Positions 7,716 through 17,486 of a DNA stretch of 64,000 nt are shown here, in pieces (position 1 is the stretch's first letter; each line of letters opens with the position of its first letter). The stretch is from the NCBI RefSeq assembly GCF_030063205.1, contig NZ_JASISQ010000003.1, positions 186,001 to 250,000 of the forward strand, given 5' to 3'. Made by a program: the position numbers and the translations under genes. The notes under the pieces were generated by a model. The model was not told the DNA's origin and did no database searches. It saw only the letters and a program-made list of their open reading frames with translations. The DNA is from Arthrobacter antibioticus. GTDB taxonomy: Bacteria; Actinomycetota; Actinomycetes; Actinomycetales; Micrococcaceae.

Positions 7716-9677
7716 TCAGTAACCTAACGTGAGGTTGATTGCCTGGGCGCCAGCTGATGTACCCACGATCGGCAAAACAGCAATATTGGCCGAGTCGGCA
7801 GTGCCCAGTAATTGTGTGCCATAACTGGGAGCCCCCGAAGCGGAGACCAAAACGGCTGCGGTTCCGGAGCCCAGCAGAGCTGAGGGATCCACCGTTACAG
7901 TATTTCCGGCCTTGAGCTTCACTTCCTTGCTCACACCCAGTACCCCCTTCTCGGAGATTGGTACAAGGTTCACTGTGGCGCCATCATCCGGAGCAGAAAA
8001 TACTAAACTTGAGGTTGCATTTTGCGGCAAAGAGACAAGATGCGTGTCCCCAAGCCGTGCTGCTGAAGGCACAAAAGCCATATCAACGGCGTCGCCCTCT
8101 TTAGTTGAATTGACCAGTCGCACAGTGGCTGCCACGGCCTCGTCGGCACGCACGCTAAGGGAATACGTTCCCTTAGCCAAACCCGCCAAAGAGAGCTGAT
8201 TGACTTTGCCTGCGACGGCGGTGAACACGCCACCGTTAGGCAACGCCACCTGCCCCTCCGGACCGTATGCCTTGACCTCCACAACCGAGTCACGCAAACC
8301 AGGCACCGTCACTGTCAATGCCGTGGTGGCATCCTCATACCCTGCCTGGGCAGAAATTTTTGTTGCGGCACCCGGGTCCTGAACACGCACACCGGGAATG
8401 ACCAGTGCTGAGGACGGTGCCTGTACGGGAGCCAAATAATCGATGCCTCCGGGTGTCAGACCGCGCAGGATCGACTGCTGGATCACGGCGCTCACAGCGC
8501 CTCCGGCACTCTTTAGATGAACGCTGAGAAGTTCTTGGTCAGGGGCCAGACCTGAAAGCACCACTGAACGGACGGTGCCTGCATCAATCACCAAACCCTT
8601 GCCAGCAGGTGCTTGCAACGGCCCATTGCCGCTGAAAAACTCAAGTGAGACTGTGGCAGGGCTCTGCGATGAATTAGAGATGACAAGAATAGCCGTCCGC
8701 CCTACCGTTGTACTTGCACCCGAGAGCCACAACTCGTTCGACGGCGTTTGGCAACTCGCGGCAGCCAACCCGGCAAGGTCCCCGTCGGCGGCATCAACCA
8801 CGACGGAACCACTTCCTCGAGAAGCTTCTTCGCCCAGCGGCTGCAAGCGCAGTACCGAAGACGCCTGCATTGACTTTCCACGCACCACCTCGGCCCGCGC
8901 CTTGGGCTTACCCGTCATAGCACTGGGGCTGGGCGCCGCACTTGCAGGCGCCTGCGCCACAGTGAAAAGTGGCGTAGATTTCCCGTCGAGAGACTGCACT
9001 TCGGCACCCGGTAGATCACCCGTGGAACCGCTGAGGACAACCGCATCGAGCAGAGTATTGGTGGATGAGGGACTGGCTGAGAACTCCGGATCCGCTCCCA
9101 CCGCCGACCCAGCCAGCAGCTGAGTGGGCCCCTGACAGTTGGCCGAGGTTTCACCGACCGGCAACGGGTGCGGAACCGGCGTAGTCTCGGTGGTGGCATC
9201 GGCGCCCGGATATAAAGTACCGGCACCCACTACTCCAACAGCCAGAGCTAGTGTGGCAACACCTGCCAAAACGGCAGGCCAACGACGGCGGACCTTGCGT
9301 TGGGAGTGCCGCACACTTTGCGTCGTGGCAAGCTTAACTTCTCCGCGCTTTTTCTGCTCATCAGCAGCAGCAGTTTCAGAACCGCTGGCAGTATCAACAT
9401 GCCCAACCGTCTTTTTCTTCGGTTTAGCTGCCTGCTTTGATGCGGCCTTTTTTTGGGCAGCCGCAACCTTCTTTGCAGCCCTTTCAGGCACATCAGCCTT
9501 CTTAGGCACAGCAGCGCCCCCCGACCCGTCCTTAGGCAGTGTCGGTTGGGTCACCGGTGGCCCTGATTCGTTGGGAACTGCCTTTTCCGGCAGTGACTTG
9601 CTGTCAGGGATATTATCCTCTGCGCCGCTGTCCTTGATCTCAGGCACCTCTACCAACCTTTTGCAATGATGCTTCAT
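7716..9677 (-). CDS. DUF5719-family membrane-anchored extracellular protein
   Basis: About 653 residues. A Lys/Ala-rich cytoplasmic N-terminus (many KKA repeats) is followed by one transmembrane helix (WPAVLAGVATLALAVGVVGAGTLY, near residue 155) and a long extracytoplasmic region of beta-sandwich character, rich in Ser, Ala and Val. This matches DUF5719, which in Micrococcales sits beside a large membrane glycosyltransferase. The role is unknown; an envelope-polymer function is inferred from context. The gene overlaps the 3' end of the glycosyltransferase, so translation is probably coupled. Start choice is open: ATG 9677, or GTG 9645-9647, whose codon overlaps the upstream TGA region and follows AAAGG. 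Confidence 0.75.
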   Translation of the reverse strand: MKHHCKRLVEVPEIKDSGAEDNIPDSKSLPEKAVPNESGPPVTQPTLPKDGSGGAAVPKKADVPERAAKKVAAAQKKAASKQAAKPKKKTVGHVDTASGSETAAADEQKKRGEVKLATTQSVRHSQRKVRRRWPAVLAGVATLALAVGVVGAGTLYPGADATTETTPVPHPLPVGETSANCQGPTQLLAGSAVGADPEFSASPSSTNTLLDAVVLSGSTGDLPGAEVQSLDGKSTPLFTVAQAPASAAPSPSAMTGKPKARAEVVRGKSMQASSVLRLQPLGEEASRGSGSVVVDAADGDLAGLAAASCQTPSNELWLSGASTTVGRTAILVISNSSQSPATVSLEFFSGNGPLQAPAGKGLVIDAGTVRSVVLSGLAPDQELLSVHLKSAGGAVSAVIQQSILRGLTPGGIDYLAPVQAPSSALVIPGVRVQDPGAATKISAQAGYEDATTALTVTVPGLRDSVVEVKAYGPEGQVALPNGGVFTAVAGKVNQLSLAGLAKGTYSLSVRADEAVAATVRLVNSTKEGDAVDMAFVPSAARLGDTHLVSLPQNATSSLVFSAPDDGATVNLVPISEKGVLGVSKEVKLKAGNTVTVDPSALLGSGTAAVLVSASGAPSYGTQLLGTADSANIAVLPIVGTSAGAQAINLTLGY

Positions 9678-12600
9678 CTCTATACGCTCCGGTGCGGCCA
9701 CGCCGCGCACGCACTGGCAGGGCCAGCAACAGTGTCAGCCCAAAGAGGACCAGCTGTACCAGGGCCATCACCGCGCTCATCGGATGAACGTAACGTATTT
9801 CCAAATACCCTTGTGTTTGGGGTAATTCAAAGGCTTGCGCCCAGCCTGCCGTGACTGCTTTGAGCTGTTTGCCATCCAGCCATGCCTGCCAACCTGGGTC
9901 AGAGCGTTCCGCCAGCACCACGCGCCGCTCCGGTTCACCTGCCGGGATGTCGGTGGCAACATTTTGTCCCTGCGAATCCACCGGCGCTACTGCTGCACCT
10001 TGTGCATCTACGAGCCTGACTCGATTGACGACGTCGGTCAGTCCGGCAGTTTTGTAGTTCGGCTTCACGCGCCACAGCCACCCAGATTCCGTGGGCCCAA
10101 CTGTGGCCAAACCTGGAACTGCTTCCAACTCTCCTGCCAGGAGCTCCGCTGCAGTGTCGCCTTGGCGCAGCACAACGAAGCCCACCCCCAGTTCTACTAG
10201 CCCTGCCCGTGGGTCAAGTCCCGATTTCGAGACCATCGCGGCCACACTATCTGCCAATGCTGTTGTTGCAGCATCACTTTCCAGAACTACTTCTGAACCA
10301 AGGTCACCGGTGATGCGGGCTGCGGAGGCAATGCTTGATAGATCATCCAACGTTGTTCCAGAACCCTGCATCAATGTTGCCTGCACGCCACCTTCGGGCT
10401 TGACTGACATGACGATGGCGCGGCTTGCTTCAGGTCCTGCCCCGCGGTCGGCTGCTGTGGCTGGGATGGTTCCTGCCGTGACGGCCTGGGGCAGGAACGG
10501 ACCTGTCAGAGCAGAGGCATTGTATTCACCAGTGGCCTGCTGCACACCCCAGAGCCCCAAACTGGCCAAAGGTGCGCCAACAAGGAGTACTGAAAGCGTC
10601 ACAGCCATGCCTCTAGCAATTCGATGCTGCTCGGAGCCCTTTCCGGCCGGCCTGGCTGGCTCCAAGACTCCGCGTTCGGTGGCGCGTTTGCTCTTGCCAC
10701 CCTGCAGGCGCAGGCTGGAATCAACACTGCGATAGCTCGGGTCCCAGGCACGGCGGTGCAGGGCATCAAAGCCCAGCATGGCCGCACCCAGCAAAGCGAA
10801 GAATGCAAGGGAGATGGCAGGTCCGTTGTACGGGGTAACTAGTGTCACGCCGTCGAACGCCACGGCAATGAACTTTCCGGCATAGGCGGCTGCAAGGGCC
10901 AGCAGCGCCACCACCCAGAGCGTGCGCACGGTTGAGCCGCGCCGCAGTGGAAACAACAGAGCCGCCACCGCCGCCACAACCACCGGCGCACCGATGATGA
11001 ACACAGCTACCCAGGTCCACCATGGGGCTGAAGCAAAAGCACTCAACCCGACGAGTCCGGAGCTGGCGTCCAGTGTCTGCGGGAAACCCAGGAGTTGTTG
11101 CCACAGCGGGCCCGGATTCGTGGCCAGCGGGACCCCGGGATCGGCCAGAAGTGCACGCGGATTTCCCCATGCAGACCAGATAAAGGGGGCAAACAGGGCA
11201 GCCGATGGCACCAACGCCCACCAAATCGTCCTGCCGCGGCGTCCCAACAACAATGCCGCAGTCAGAATTCCAAGCACAGCAACGGGAAGCAAACTTGGAG
11301 AAGCAGCGCTGACAACGGCAAGTGCCAGACCCGACGCTGCAGCCGCCGTCCACGACGGATTGCCGTCAATACCCGGGCGTCCCATTTTTGAGATTGCTCC
11401 GGTGCCGGAGCTTGCGGTGGCGCCAGGAATGATCACCGCGGCAACTGCCGGGGCAACGGCGCCACCCACGGCCCTGATCAGACCCAACATCACCAGGGGA
11501 ATAAGAACGTGGGCTACCAGCGCACCAACGCGCCCCTGTCCCATGGCGACAAGCAAAACCGGCGCACCAGCCCAGGCAAGTGCGCCCACAATGCGAGGCC
11601 ACCGTTGCAAGGTGAGTGCTCCAACGCCAAGCCAGGCTGTGATCCCGGAAAGCGGAAGCGCTAACAGGACCAGCCACAGCACCGCAACAGAGCCATTGCC
11701 GCCGGAGCTGAGCAGTGTCAAAACGAAGTTAAAGGGATTGCCACGGCCGGGCAGACCAGAGCCGAGGGAAACCCACCAACCAGTGGCGTTCTGCCACACC
11801 TGTCCGAGCTGTTCAGAGAGCGGAAGCATGGCACCCCCGGACAATGCCGAGACACCCAGGAACCGGGACAAAACACTCAAAGAAAGGATCACAAGCAGTG
11901 CTGTCAAGGCCAGTGCACTGACAATTGGTGCCGTCTTTATGGCAGCCAATGGTGCCACCGTTTCCTGGTGGGCTTCCCCTGTTGGTTCCAGAATCGAGGG
12001 ACCGTTCAGCGCATTTTCTTCGATTTCTTCATCGGGGCCAACGGATTCGCGCAGCATCTTCAAATGCGCACGCGCAACCCGTCCATCAACAAGTAGCCCT
12101 TTGTGCACGGAGCGCGGCTTTCGCCGCTGTCCAGCCAATGCCTTGCGGCTCCGGTGCAACGTAATGGGACGGACAATGCCAGCACACGTAGCGGCAAACA
12201 TCCGCAGCGCATGCCCCGGTGCTTTCAAAACGAAACCGGCTATCAACCAGTAGATAGCCGCAAAAAATGTGCCGATGGCCAGGAATGGAACGGCCCATGC
12301 TTGGGCGTGTTTGAGCCGTAAGAAAATTCCGGCTTTGCGAGCGGCTACGGCAGATCCCATGCCATTGGGCCTGTTCACTACGTGGAACATCCGGGCGTTG
12401 GGAACAATCAGGACCCTGTCCCCGGCCAGACGAACACGGGCACAAAAATCCAGATCGTCTCCGGGGCCCGGCAAAGCGGGGTCAAAGCCACCCAGTTTTT
12501 CAAAGACATCTCTGCGAACCAACATACCGGCCGTATTGACGGCGAACATGTCCGCTCGGTCGTCGTACTGGCCCTGGTCTTGTTCATCAAGGCCCACGAG

Positions 12601-13200
12601 GGAGAACCGATCAAACCATTGGTTTGTCCAAAGCCCGACGTCGACAAGTCGCCTGTGATTCTCCCAGTCAAGTTGTTTACACCCAACAACAGTGGCTGTG
12701 GTGGCCCGCTCGGTGGCCTCCAGGAGTAGTTGCAACGCATCGGGAGCAGGGACGGCGTCGTCTTGGAGCAGCCAGATCCACTCATCAGCCGAAGATGTCC
12801 GAGTTTCTACAACGGCAACTGCACTGCTGCCAGAGTTGCTGGAATCTGAGCTGTCCGCCTCAGGGCTGGAGGCGGCTGAGCCGGTGGCACCGGAAGCGGC
12901 GGCTGTGCCAGCGTGGTTTTGCCGTCCGGTTGTAACCAAACGGGCTCGCTCAAGACTCTGGTGTTTGAGGACCGCATCAACCCCAGCACCATAACCTTTG
13001 CGTCCATCAAGTGAAATGACGTTGCGCTCGCCCAAATTTTCACGGAGCAACTCCCCGGAGTTGTCCGTTGAGCCTGCATCTGCAGCCAAAACATAGTCGG
13101 CGCAGCGTGTTTGTTCGGCAAGTGCCGATAAGACTGCGGGAAGATAGGCACCGCCGTTGTGGGCAACCAGAACGGCCGTGACTTTTACTGCTTCAAGAAT
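9640..13200 (-). CDS. Large membrane glycosyltransferase (GT2 domain plus multi-TM region)
   Basis: About 1186 residues. The N-terminal family 2 domain shows VTAVLVAHNGGAYLP, the AADAGSTDNS nucleotide-fold element, a WIWLLQDDAVP Asp motif and GGFDPALPGPGDDLDFCARV. From about residue 300 on there are many hydrophobic helices (a dozen or more), then a soluble C-terminal region and a last helix near the end. It likely glycosylates an envelope lipid or polymer at the membrane. Starting at the first ATG (13089) would delete the first strand of the nucleotide fold. The frame stays open to 13200, but with no ATG, GTG or TTG; an ATT at 13198-13200 overlaps the whiB stop (TAATT) and is the most plausible start. 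Confidence 0.8.
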   Translation of the reverse strand: MLEAVKVTAVLVAHNGGAYLPAVLSALAEQTRCADYVLAADAGSTDNSGELLRENLGERNVISLDGRKGYGAGVDAVLKHQSLERARLVTTGRQNHAGTAAASGATGSAASSPEADSSDSSNSGSSAVAVVETRTSSADEWIWLLQDDAVPAPDALQLLLEATERATTATVVGCKQLDWENHRRLVDVGLWTNQWFDRFSLVGLDEQDQGQYDDRADMFAVNTAGMLVRRDVFEKLGGFDPALPGPGDDLDFCARVRLAGDRVLIVPNARMFHVVNRPNGMGSAVAARKAGIFLRLKHAQAWAVPFLAIGTFFAAIYWLIAGFVLKAPGHALRMFAATCAGIVRPITLHRSRKALAGQRRKPRSVHKGLLVDGRVARAHLKMLRESVGPDEEIEENALNGPSILEPTGEAHQETVAPLAAIKTAPIVSALALTALLVILSLSVLSRFLGVSALSGGAMLPLSEQLGQVWQNATGWWVSLGSGLPGRGNPFNFVLTLLSSGGNGSVAVLWLVLLALPLSGITAWLGVGALTLQRWPRIVGALAWAGAPVLLVAMGQGRVGALVAHVLIPLVMLGLIRAVGGAVAPAVAAVIIPGATASSGTGAISKMGRPGIDGNPSWTAAAASGLALAVVSAASPSLLPVAVLGILTAALLLGRRGRTIWWALVPSAALFAPFIWSAWGNPRALLADPGVPLATNPGPLWQQLLGFPQTLDASSGLVGLSAFASAPWWTWVAVFIIGAPVVVAAVAALLFPLRRGSTVRTLWVVALLALAAAYAGKFIAVAFDGVTLVTPYNGPAISLAFFALLGAAMLGFDALHRRAWDPSYRSVDSSLRLQGGKSKRATERGVLEPARPAGKGSEQHRIARGMAVTLSVLLVGAPLASLGLWGVQQATGEYNASALTGPFLPQAVTAGTIPATAADRGAGPEASRAIVMSVKPEGGVQATLMQGSGTTLDDLSSIASAARITGDLGSEVVLESDAATTALADSVAAMVSKSGLDPRAGLVELGVGFVVLRQGDTAAELLAGELEAVPGLATVGPTESGWLWRVKPNYKTAGLTDVVNRVRLVDAQGAAVAPVDSQGQNVATDIPAGEPERRVVLAERSDPGWQAWLDGKQLKAVTAGWAQAFELPQTQGYLEIRYVHPMSAVMALVQLVLFGLTLLLALPVRARRGRTGAYRDEASLQKVGRGA

Positions 13201-13721
13201 TAGACCGCTCGCTTCCGCAGCCGCCGGCGCTCTCGCTCCGACAGTCCGCCCCAGATTCCAAACCGCTCGTCATTGGCTAGAGCGTATTCAAGACACTGCG
13301 TCTTGACGTTGCAGGCGCCACAAACCTTCTTGGCATCCCGAGTGGAACCACCCTTTTCAGGGAAGAACGCTTCTGGATCAGTTTGTGCGCACAATGCATC
13401 AGTCTGCCAGCCTAGTTCACCTTCGTCGCTGAAATCTTCAAGCTTAGGGTGCAATCCAATCCAAATCGGTTCGTTATCCAAACCTTGGACTGGCGCCAGC
13501 TGGGCAACAGCCAGCTCATCATCCTCATGCAAAGTAAGGAAAGCCGTCGCCGCATCCTCGCGCGTTTGAGCGTTTTCACGTTCATGAAAAGCAGCCGCAC
13601 CGGGGTCTGCGGGGTCCACATACCAGTCAGTGGGTACCCCACGGGAGAGTTGAGCGGTGCCGCCCTGAGTCTCCACGGAATCATTTTGTAGTTTTGCCAC
13701 ACTCAGCTGAGCTTGCCCCAT
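13200..13721 (-). CDS. WhiB-family iron-sulfur transcriptional regulator (WhiB2/WhmD-like)
   Basis: 173 residues from the ATG at 13721, which has AGGAGG six bases upstream; a longer frame from 13829 lacks such a site. The C-terminal third holds the WhiB domain: ALCAQTDPEAFFPEKGGS, then VCGACNVKTQCLEYAL, giving four cysteines for a [4Fe-4S] cluster, then GIWGGLSERERRRLRKR, the turn and basic DNA-binding tail. The N-terminal 85 residues are an acidic extension longer than in most WhiB proteins. Synteny with metallopeptidase and DUF3499 genes points to the WhiB2/WhmD group, which controls septation in actinobacteria. Confidence 0.92.
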   Translation of the reverse strand: MGQAQLSVAKLQNDSVETQGGTAQLSRGVPTDWYVDPADPGAAAFHERENAQTREDAATAFLTLHEDDELAVAQLAPVQGLDNEPIWIGLHPKLEDFSDEGELGWQTDALCAQTDPEAFFPEKGGSTRDAKKVCGACNVKTQCLEYALANDERFGIWGGLSERERRRLRKRAV

Positions 13722-14096
13722 TGTCATCCTCCTGAATGTTGCCGCCAATGCTGTGTTCCGAATCTTCGGTTCCGCATCGTGCGGATTACAGTGCCAATAA
13801 CAGCGGTTCGTGGGTCTAATTACATCCATGTAAGTCTCCTACGTCAAGCGGGAGGCGATCATATCCACTACTGAGCATGATCTTCCTGCACGCCACGCCC
13901 GGCAATTACATACCAATACATCCGCGTATTCGCGCCGCTAATTGCGGAAAAACCTCTCAGATTGGCGGGACTGAGGCTTTTTTTCATGTTTTCAAAGATT
14001 CATCTCAACTTTGGTGTCATACAGATCACATAAGCCGTGAAGTTCATCCAAACGATGGAGATGCACAAAGCCACAGACATGGAAAGATAAGGAACC
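13722..14096. promoter_or_regulatory. Divergent intergenic region between whiB and TIGR03089
   Basis: About 375 bp with no credible gene, so the whiB leader may be long, as is common for this family. CTCAG (13956-13960) pairs with CTGAG (13971-13975) and is followed by seven T residues, with a run of A on the other side, giving a weak terminator- or attenuator-like hairpin. No clear -35/-10 pair was identified. Confidence 0.4.
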
Positions 14097-14879
14097 ATGA
14101 ACCCCCGCCCGAAATCCCCCAAATATCCGCAGACCCCCACGCAGCTCCTGACATCCTTGAGAACCTGGAACGCAACCTCACCCAGGCTCTCCTGGTACGG
14201 ACCGGATTCTGAACGTGTTGAGTTCTCCGGGCGCGTGTTGGATAACTGGGTTGCTAAGACGGCCAACTACCTAGTTGACGAGCTCGACGCCGAACCCGGC
14301 ACTGTCATCTGCCTTGACCTTCCGCTGCACTGGCGGACTTTTGTTTGGCTGCTTGCCACGTGGGCTGTGGGGGCAACAGCCGTGAGTGCATCCGATCAGC
14401 TTGCCGGATCACCATCCGCGACCGCCGCAGATATTGTGGCCACCACTGATCCCGTCGGCACCCAAGAGTTGTTGGCGGCAGCCAAGCCCGCACCCCTGAT
14501 CGTGGCCGTGGCCCTGCCTGCCCTTCAAATGCGCTGGCTCGGTGAGCTTCCTGCCCGGACCCTTGATTATTCCGGGGATGTACGGGCTCATGCGGATGAG
14601 TTCTTCGCCGATGATTCGCCAGCCCCCAACGACGTTGCATGGCGTCACAATTCCGCGGCCACCAGCTACGAACAGCTACTGGCGCCAGAAGCAGAACCCG
14701 CCCCGGAGACACAGGCTCCCTCTCCCCAGCGGGTGCTGCTTGAAGTGCGTGCCGGATGGGAGGCAGTGGTACCTGCGGCACTGAAAGTGTGGGCAGAAGG
14801 GGGTTCGGTTGTCCTGCTCGACGCCGGTGTGGAACCCACAGACCATCTGCGCGCCAGTGAGCAGATCACCCGGGGCTAG
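14097..14879 (+). CDS. TIGR03089-family protein (truncated AMP-ligase-like fold)
   Basis: 260 residues. The N-terminal region (TPTQLLTSLRTW, RLSWYGPDSERVEFSGRVLDNWVAKTANYL, DLPLHWRTFVWLLATWAVGA) resembles the N-terminal part of acyl-CoA synthetases but lacks the AMP-binding and C-terminal catalytic motifs, as is characteristic of TIGR03089. The function is unknown. In mycobacteria the homologue lies beside the LCP gene, as it nearly does here. It ends just before a strong hairpin and is convergent with the GtrA gene. Confidence 0.85.
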   Translation: MNPRPKSPKYPQTPTQLLTSLRTWNATSPRLSWYGPDSERVEFSGRVLDNWVAKTANYLVDELDAEPGTVICLDLPLHWRTFVWLLATWAVGATAVSASDQLAGSPSATAADIVATTDPVGTQELLAAAKPAPLIVAVALPALQMRWLGELPARTLDYSGDVRAHADEFFADDSPAPNDVAWRHNSAATSYEQLLAPEAEPAPETQAPSPQRVLLEVRAGWEAVVPAALKVWAEGGSVVLLDAGVEPTDHLRASEQITRG

Positions 14880-14888
14880 GCCGGGGAC

Positions 14889-14926
14889 CACAGAGGGGCT
14901 AGCCATTTCTGACTAGCCCCGCTGTG
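14889..14926. terminator. Hairpin between convergent TIGR03089 and GtrA genes
   Basis: CACAGAGGGGCTAG pairs with CTAGCCCCGCTGTG with one mismatch and a ten-base loop. Position between convergent genes suggests a bidirectional terminator; there is no strong U tract. Confidence 0.7.
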
Positions 14927-14935
14927 ACGACTGCT

Positions 14936-15466
14936 CTAAACCTCGTGCCCGGAGCGCCCTGGGCGCCCTGACGGGTCAGATTCGAGTAGTTGATGGTCGC
15001 CGGCGAACCCGGGATCCTCGTCCAGCTCTTCGGTAAATACCCAGAACCTGTAGGCGAAGAACCTAAAGATGGTACCCAGGACCAGGCCAATGACGGAGCC
15101 GGCAATGACATCGGCATAGGCGCTGTCGAAGCCCAAGACCCAGTGGGAGATGTACACACAAGCAGCAGCGATGCCAAGACCGATGCCGTTCATAATGATG
15201 AAAAGAACCACTTCGCGCAGGATATTGGCTTGGCGACGGTGGCGGAAAGTCCAGTAGCGGTTGGCAAGCCATGAGAAAACTGTTGCCACGGCCGCTGCAA
15301 TGATCTTGGCTTTGGTGGGGTGCCCGCCCATGCTGCCACTCAGCAGCCACAGATATATGCCCGTGTCGATGACAAAAGCTACACCGCCGACCACCCCGAA
15401 TTTGGCGACTTCGCGCCAAAATAGGCCCAATAGGCCCTTGATGCGGTTGGTGATTGTTTGGTACAT
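14936..15466 (-). CDS. GtrA-family membrane protein
   Basis: About 176 residues from the ATG at 15466 (MYQTITNRIKGLLGLFWREV), which has GGAGG a few bases upstream; a TTG at 15490 is the alternative. Four hydrophobic helices and motifs FGVVGGVAFVIDTGIYLWLL, RYWTFRHRRQ and FRFFAYRFWVF match GtrA, a family thought to move prenyl-linked sugars across the membrane for wall polysaccharide assembly. Divergent from purK, as in mycobacteria. Confidence 0.9.
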   Translation of the reverse strand: MYQTITNRIKGLLGLFWREVAKFGVVGGVAFVIDTGIYLWLLSGSMGGHPTKAKIIAAAVATVFSWLANRYWTFRHRRQANILREVVLFIIMNGIGLGIAAACVYISHWVLGFDSAYADVIAGSVIGLVLGTIFRFFAYRFWVFTEELDEDPGFAGDHQLLESDPSGRPGRSGHEV

Positions 15467-15682
15467 GGTCCTCCGTTGACTATGGGCCAAAACGGACAGT
15501 TCACGTCGCAGCCTCCATAAAATACTAAGCCCTCCATGAGCGCAAAACGTCCGCAGGGGGTTTCAAAGTACTGGGAATTAGCACACAGTTCCCTGTTAGT
15601 AAAGGCTTAGAACAGGGTTGGGACAGGAGCGCGGGAGCGGCCAAGGCATGGAACAGGGCAGAGTTTCGGTACGCTGGGGACT

Positions 15683-16858
15683 GTGACTTTTCCTGTAATC
15701 GGTGTTGTGGGCGGTGGGCAGCTTGCCCGCATGATGGCCCCAGCAGCCGTGGCCCTTGGTTTTGAATTACGAGTTCTTGCAGAATCTCCTGACGTGTGTG
15801 CCGTGCCCGCCGTGGCAACAGCACCGGTGGGTGACTACACGGACCTGGATATTTTGCGTGATTTTGCGCGTGGCGTTGACGTGCTCACCTTCGATCACGA
15901 ACATGTCCCGAGCGCTCATTTGCAGACCCTTATTGCTGAGGGGGTGAACGTCCAGCCGCGCCCCGATGCGTTGATCAATGCCCAAGACAAGCTCGTCATG
16001 CGTGCCGCCATTGAGCGGCTCGGCCTGCCCAACCCGGCCTGGGCAGCCGTGGAATCCGTGGCAGACATCACCACCTTTGGCGACACCCACGGTTGGCCCG
16101 TGGTGCTGAAGATGCCGCGCGGCGGCTACGACGGCAAGGGCGTGGCCTTCCTGCGCAACGCCGACCACGCCGCCGAGTTTGCCGGGGATTGGTTCGCCGC
16201 CATGAGCCCGTTGCTCGTGGAGGAGGTTGTTGACTTTTCCCGCGAGCTCTCGGCCCTTGTGGCCCGCACTCCCTCCGGCGAGGCCAAGGCGTGGCCCGTG
16301 GCCGAATCCATCCAGGTGGCAGGGGTGTGCGACGAAGTCATCGCCCCCGCGCCGGGCATTGCCGACGACGTCGCCACCCAGGCGCAGCAGGCTGCCCTGA
16401 CGATCGCCAGCGAGCTGGGCGTCACCGGCGTCATGGCCGCGGAGCTGTTCGAGACCCCCGGCCGCGGCCCCGGCTACCTCGTCAACGAACTGGCCATGCG
16501 CCCGCACAACACCGGCCACTGGACCATGGATGGGGCCGTGACAGGACAATTTGAGCAGCATTTGCGTGCCGTTCTGGACCTGCCGCTGGGTGACACCGCG
16601 GCGCTGAGCCCCATAGTGGTCATGAAAAACTTTCTTGGCGGCGCCAACCAGGACCTCTTCAGCGCCTACCCTGCGGCGCTTGCCGCTGAACCCACGGTGA
16701 AGGTGCACAGTTACGGCAAGGCAGTGCGGCTTGGCCGTAAGATTGGTCACGTTAACGTGATTGGTTCAGCGGACGACGACGTCGCTGGCGTCCGCGCCCG
16801 CGCCACCACCGTGGCAAACATCATCCGAGACGGAGCAAAAGGAACCCTCAATGACTGA
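15683..16858 (+). CDS. purK: 5-(carboxyamino)imidazole ribonucleotide synthase
   Basis: 391 residues, starting with GTG. It carboxylates AIR with ATP and bicarbonate in de novo purine synthesis. It shows the ATP-grasp layout: [12 protein letters not shown] at residues 6-17, the [10 protein letters not shown] segment, [16 protein letters not shown], the [16 protein letters not shown] strand and [13 protein letters not shown] near the metal site. The 3' end overlaps the purE start by eight bases, so the pair is translated together. Confidence 0.97.
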   Translation: MTFPVIGVVGGGQLARMMAPAAVALGFELRVLAESPDVCAVPAVATAPVGDYTDLDILRDFARGVDVLTFDHEHVPSAHLQTLIAEGVNVQPRPDALINAQDKLVMRAAIERLGLPNPAWAAVESVADITTFGDTHGWPVVLKMPRGGYDGKGVAFLRNADHAAEFAGDWFAAMSPLLVEEVVDFSRELSALVARTPSGEAKAWPVAESIQVAGVCDEVIAPAPGIADDVATQAQQAALTIASELGVTGVMAAELFETPGRGPGYLVNELAMRPHNTGHWTMDGAVTGQFEQHLRAVLDLPLGDTAALSPIVVMKNFLGGANQDLFSAYPAALAAEPTVKVHSYGKAVRLGRKIGHVNVIGSADDDVAGVRARATTVANIIRDGAKGTLND

Positions 16859-17486
16859 AAAGTCCGCCCAGGCCGCTGACAGTGCACTAAATAGTGCACC
16901 AACCGCTTCACCTGGCAAGGCGCTCGTTGGCGTTGTTATGGGTTCCGATTCTGATTGGCCCGTTATGGAAGCAGCGGCGGCGGCGCTCAGTGAATTTGGT
17001 ATTGAGTTTGAAACTGATGTTATTTCAGCACACCGCATGCCCACCGAAATGATTGCGTATGGGCAAAACGCTGCCGCCCGAGGCATTCGTGTCATCATTG
17101 CCGGTGCCGGCGGCGCTGCCCACCTGCCCGGTATGCTCGCCTCCGTCACAACGCTTCCGGTGGTGGGTGTTCCTGTCCCGCTAAAAACCCTTGATGGCAT
17201 GGATTCCTTGTTGTCCATAGTCCAAATGCCTGCGGGAGTTCCCGTGGCCGCTGTTTCCATTGGTGGTGCTCGCAATGCCGGGCTGCTGGCAGTGCGCATG
17301 CTGGCCGCCGGCACCGACGATTTGGCAACCACCTTAACCACCCAACTTGCCGCGTTCGCACAGTCACTGAAGAGCCAGGCGTCCGCCAAGGGTGCGGCAC
17401 TGCGTGAAAAAGCTGGGAGCGCCTACCCGTTGGCAGTTGTGCCGCAAACGGACACCACTGCGAAAGCCGTGGGCACCAACACATGA
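16851..17486 (+). CDS. purE: N5-carboxyaminoimidazole ribonucleotide mutase
   Basis: 211 residues from the ATG at 16851, preceded by AAAAGGA and overlapping the purK stop. It converts N5-CAIR to CAIR. Class I motifs are visible: [38 protein letters not shown] and [31 protein letters not shown]. Compared with typical 160-residue PurE, there is an extra 25-residue N-terminus and a 35-residue C-terminal tail. An upstream in-frame start at 16761 would lie within purK and is unlikely. Confidence 0.96.
   Translation: MTEKSAQAADSALNSAPTASPGKALVGVVMGSDSDWPVMEAAAAALSEFGIEFETDVISAHRMPTEMIAYGQNAAARGIRVIIAGAGGAAHLPGMLASVTTLPVVGVPVPLKTLDGMDSLLSIVQMPAGVPVAAVSIGGARNAGLLAVRMLAAGTDDLATTLTTQLAAFAQSLKSQASAKGAALREKAGSAYPLAVVPQTDTTAKAVGTNT

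Noticed and set aside
10922-12253. 443-codon open frame on the plus strand
   Set aside because: It lies fully antisense to the membrane glycosyltransferase, has no domain motifs, and is an ordinary high-GC shadow.
15767-16750. 327-codon open frame on the minus strand
   Set aside because: Antisense to purK; composition (Gly/His-rich, no motifs) is that of a shadow frame.
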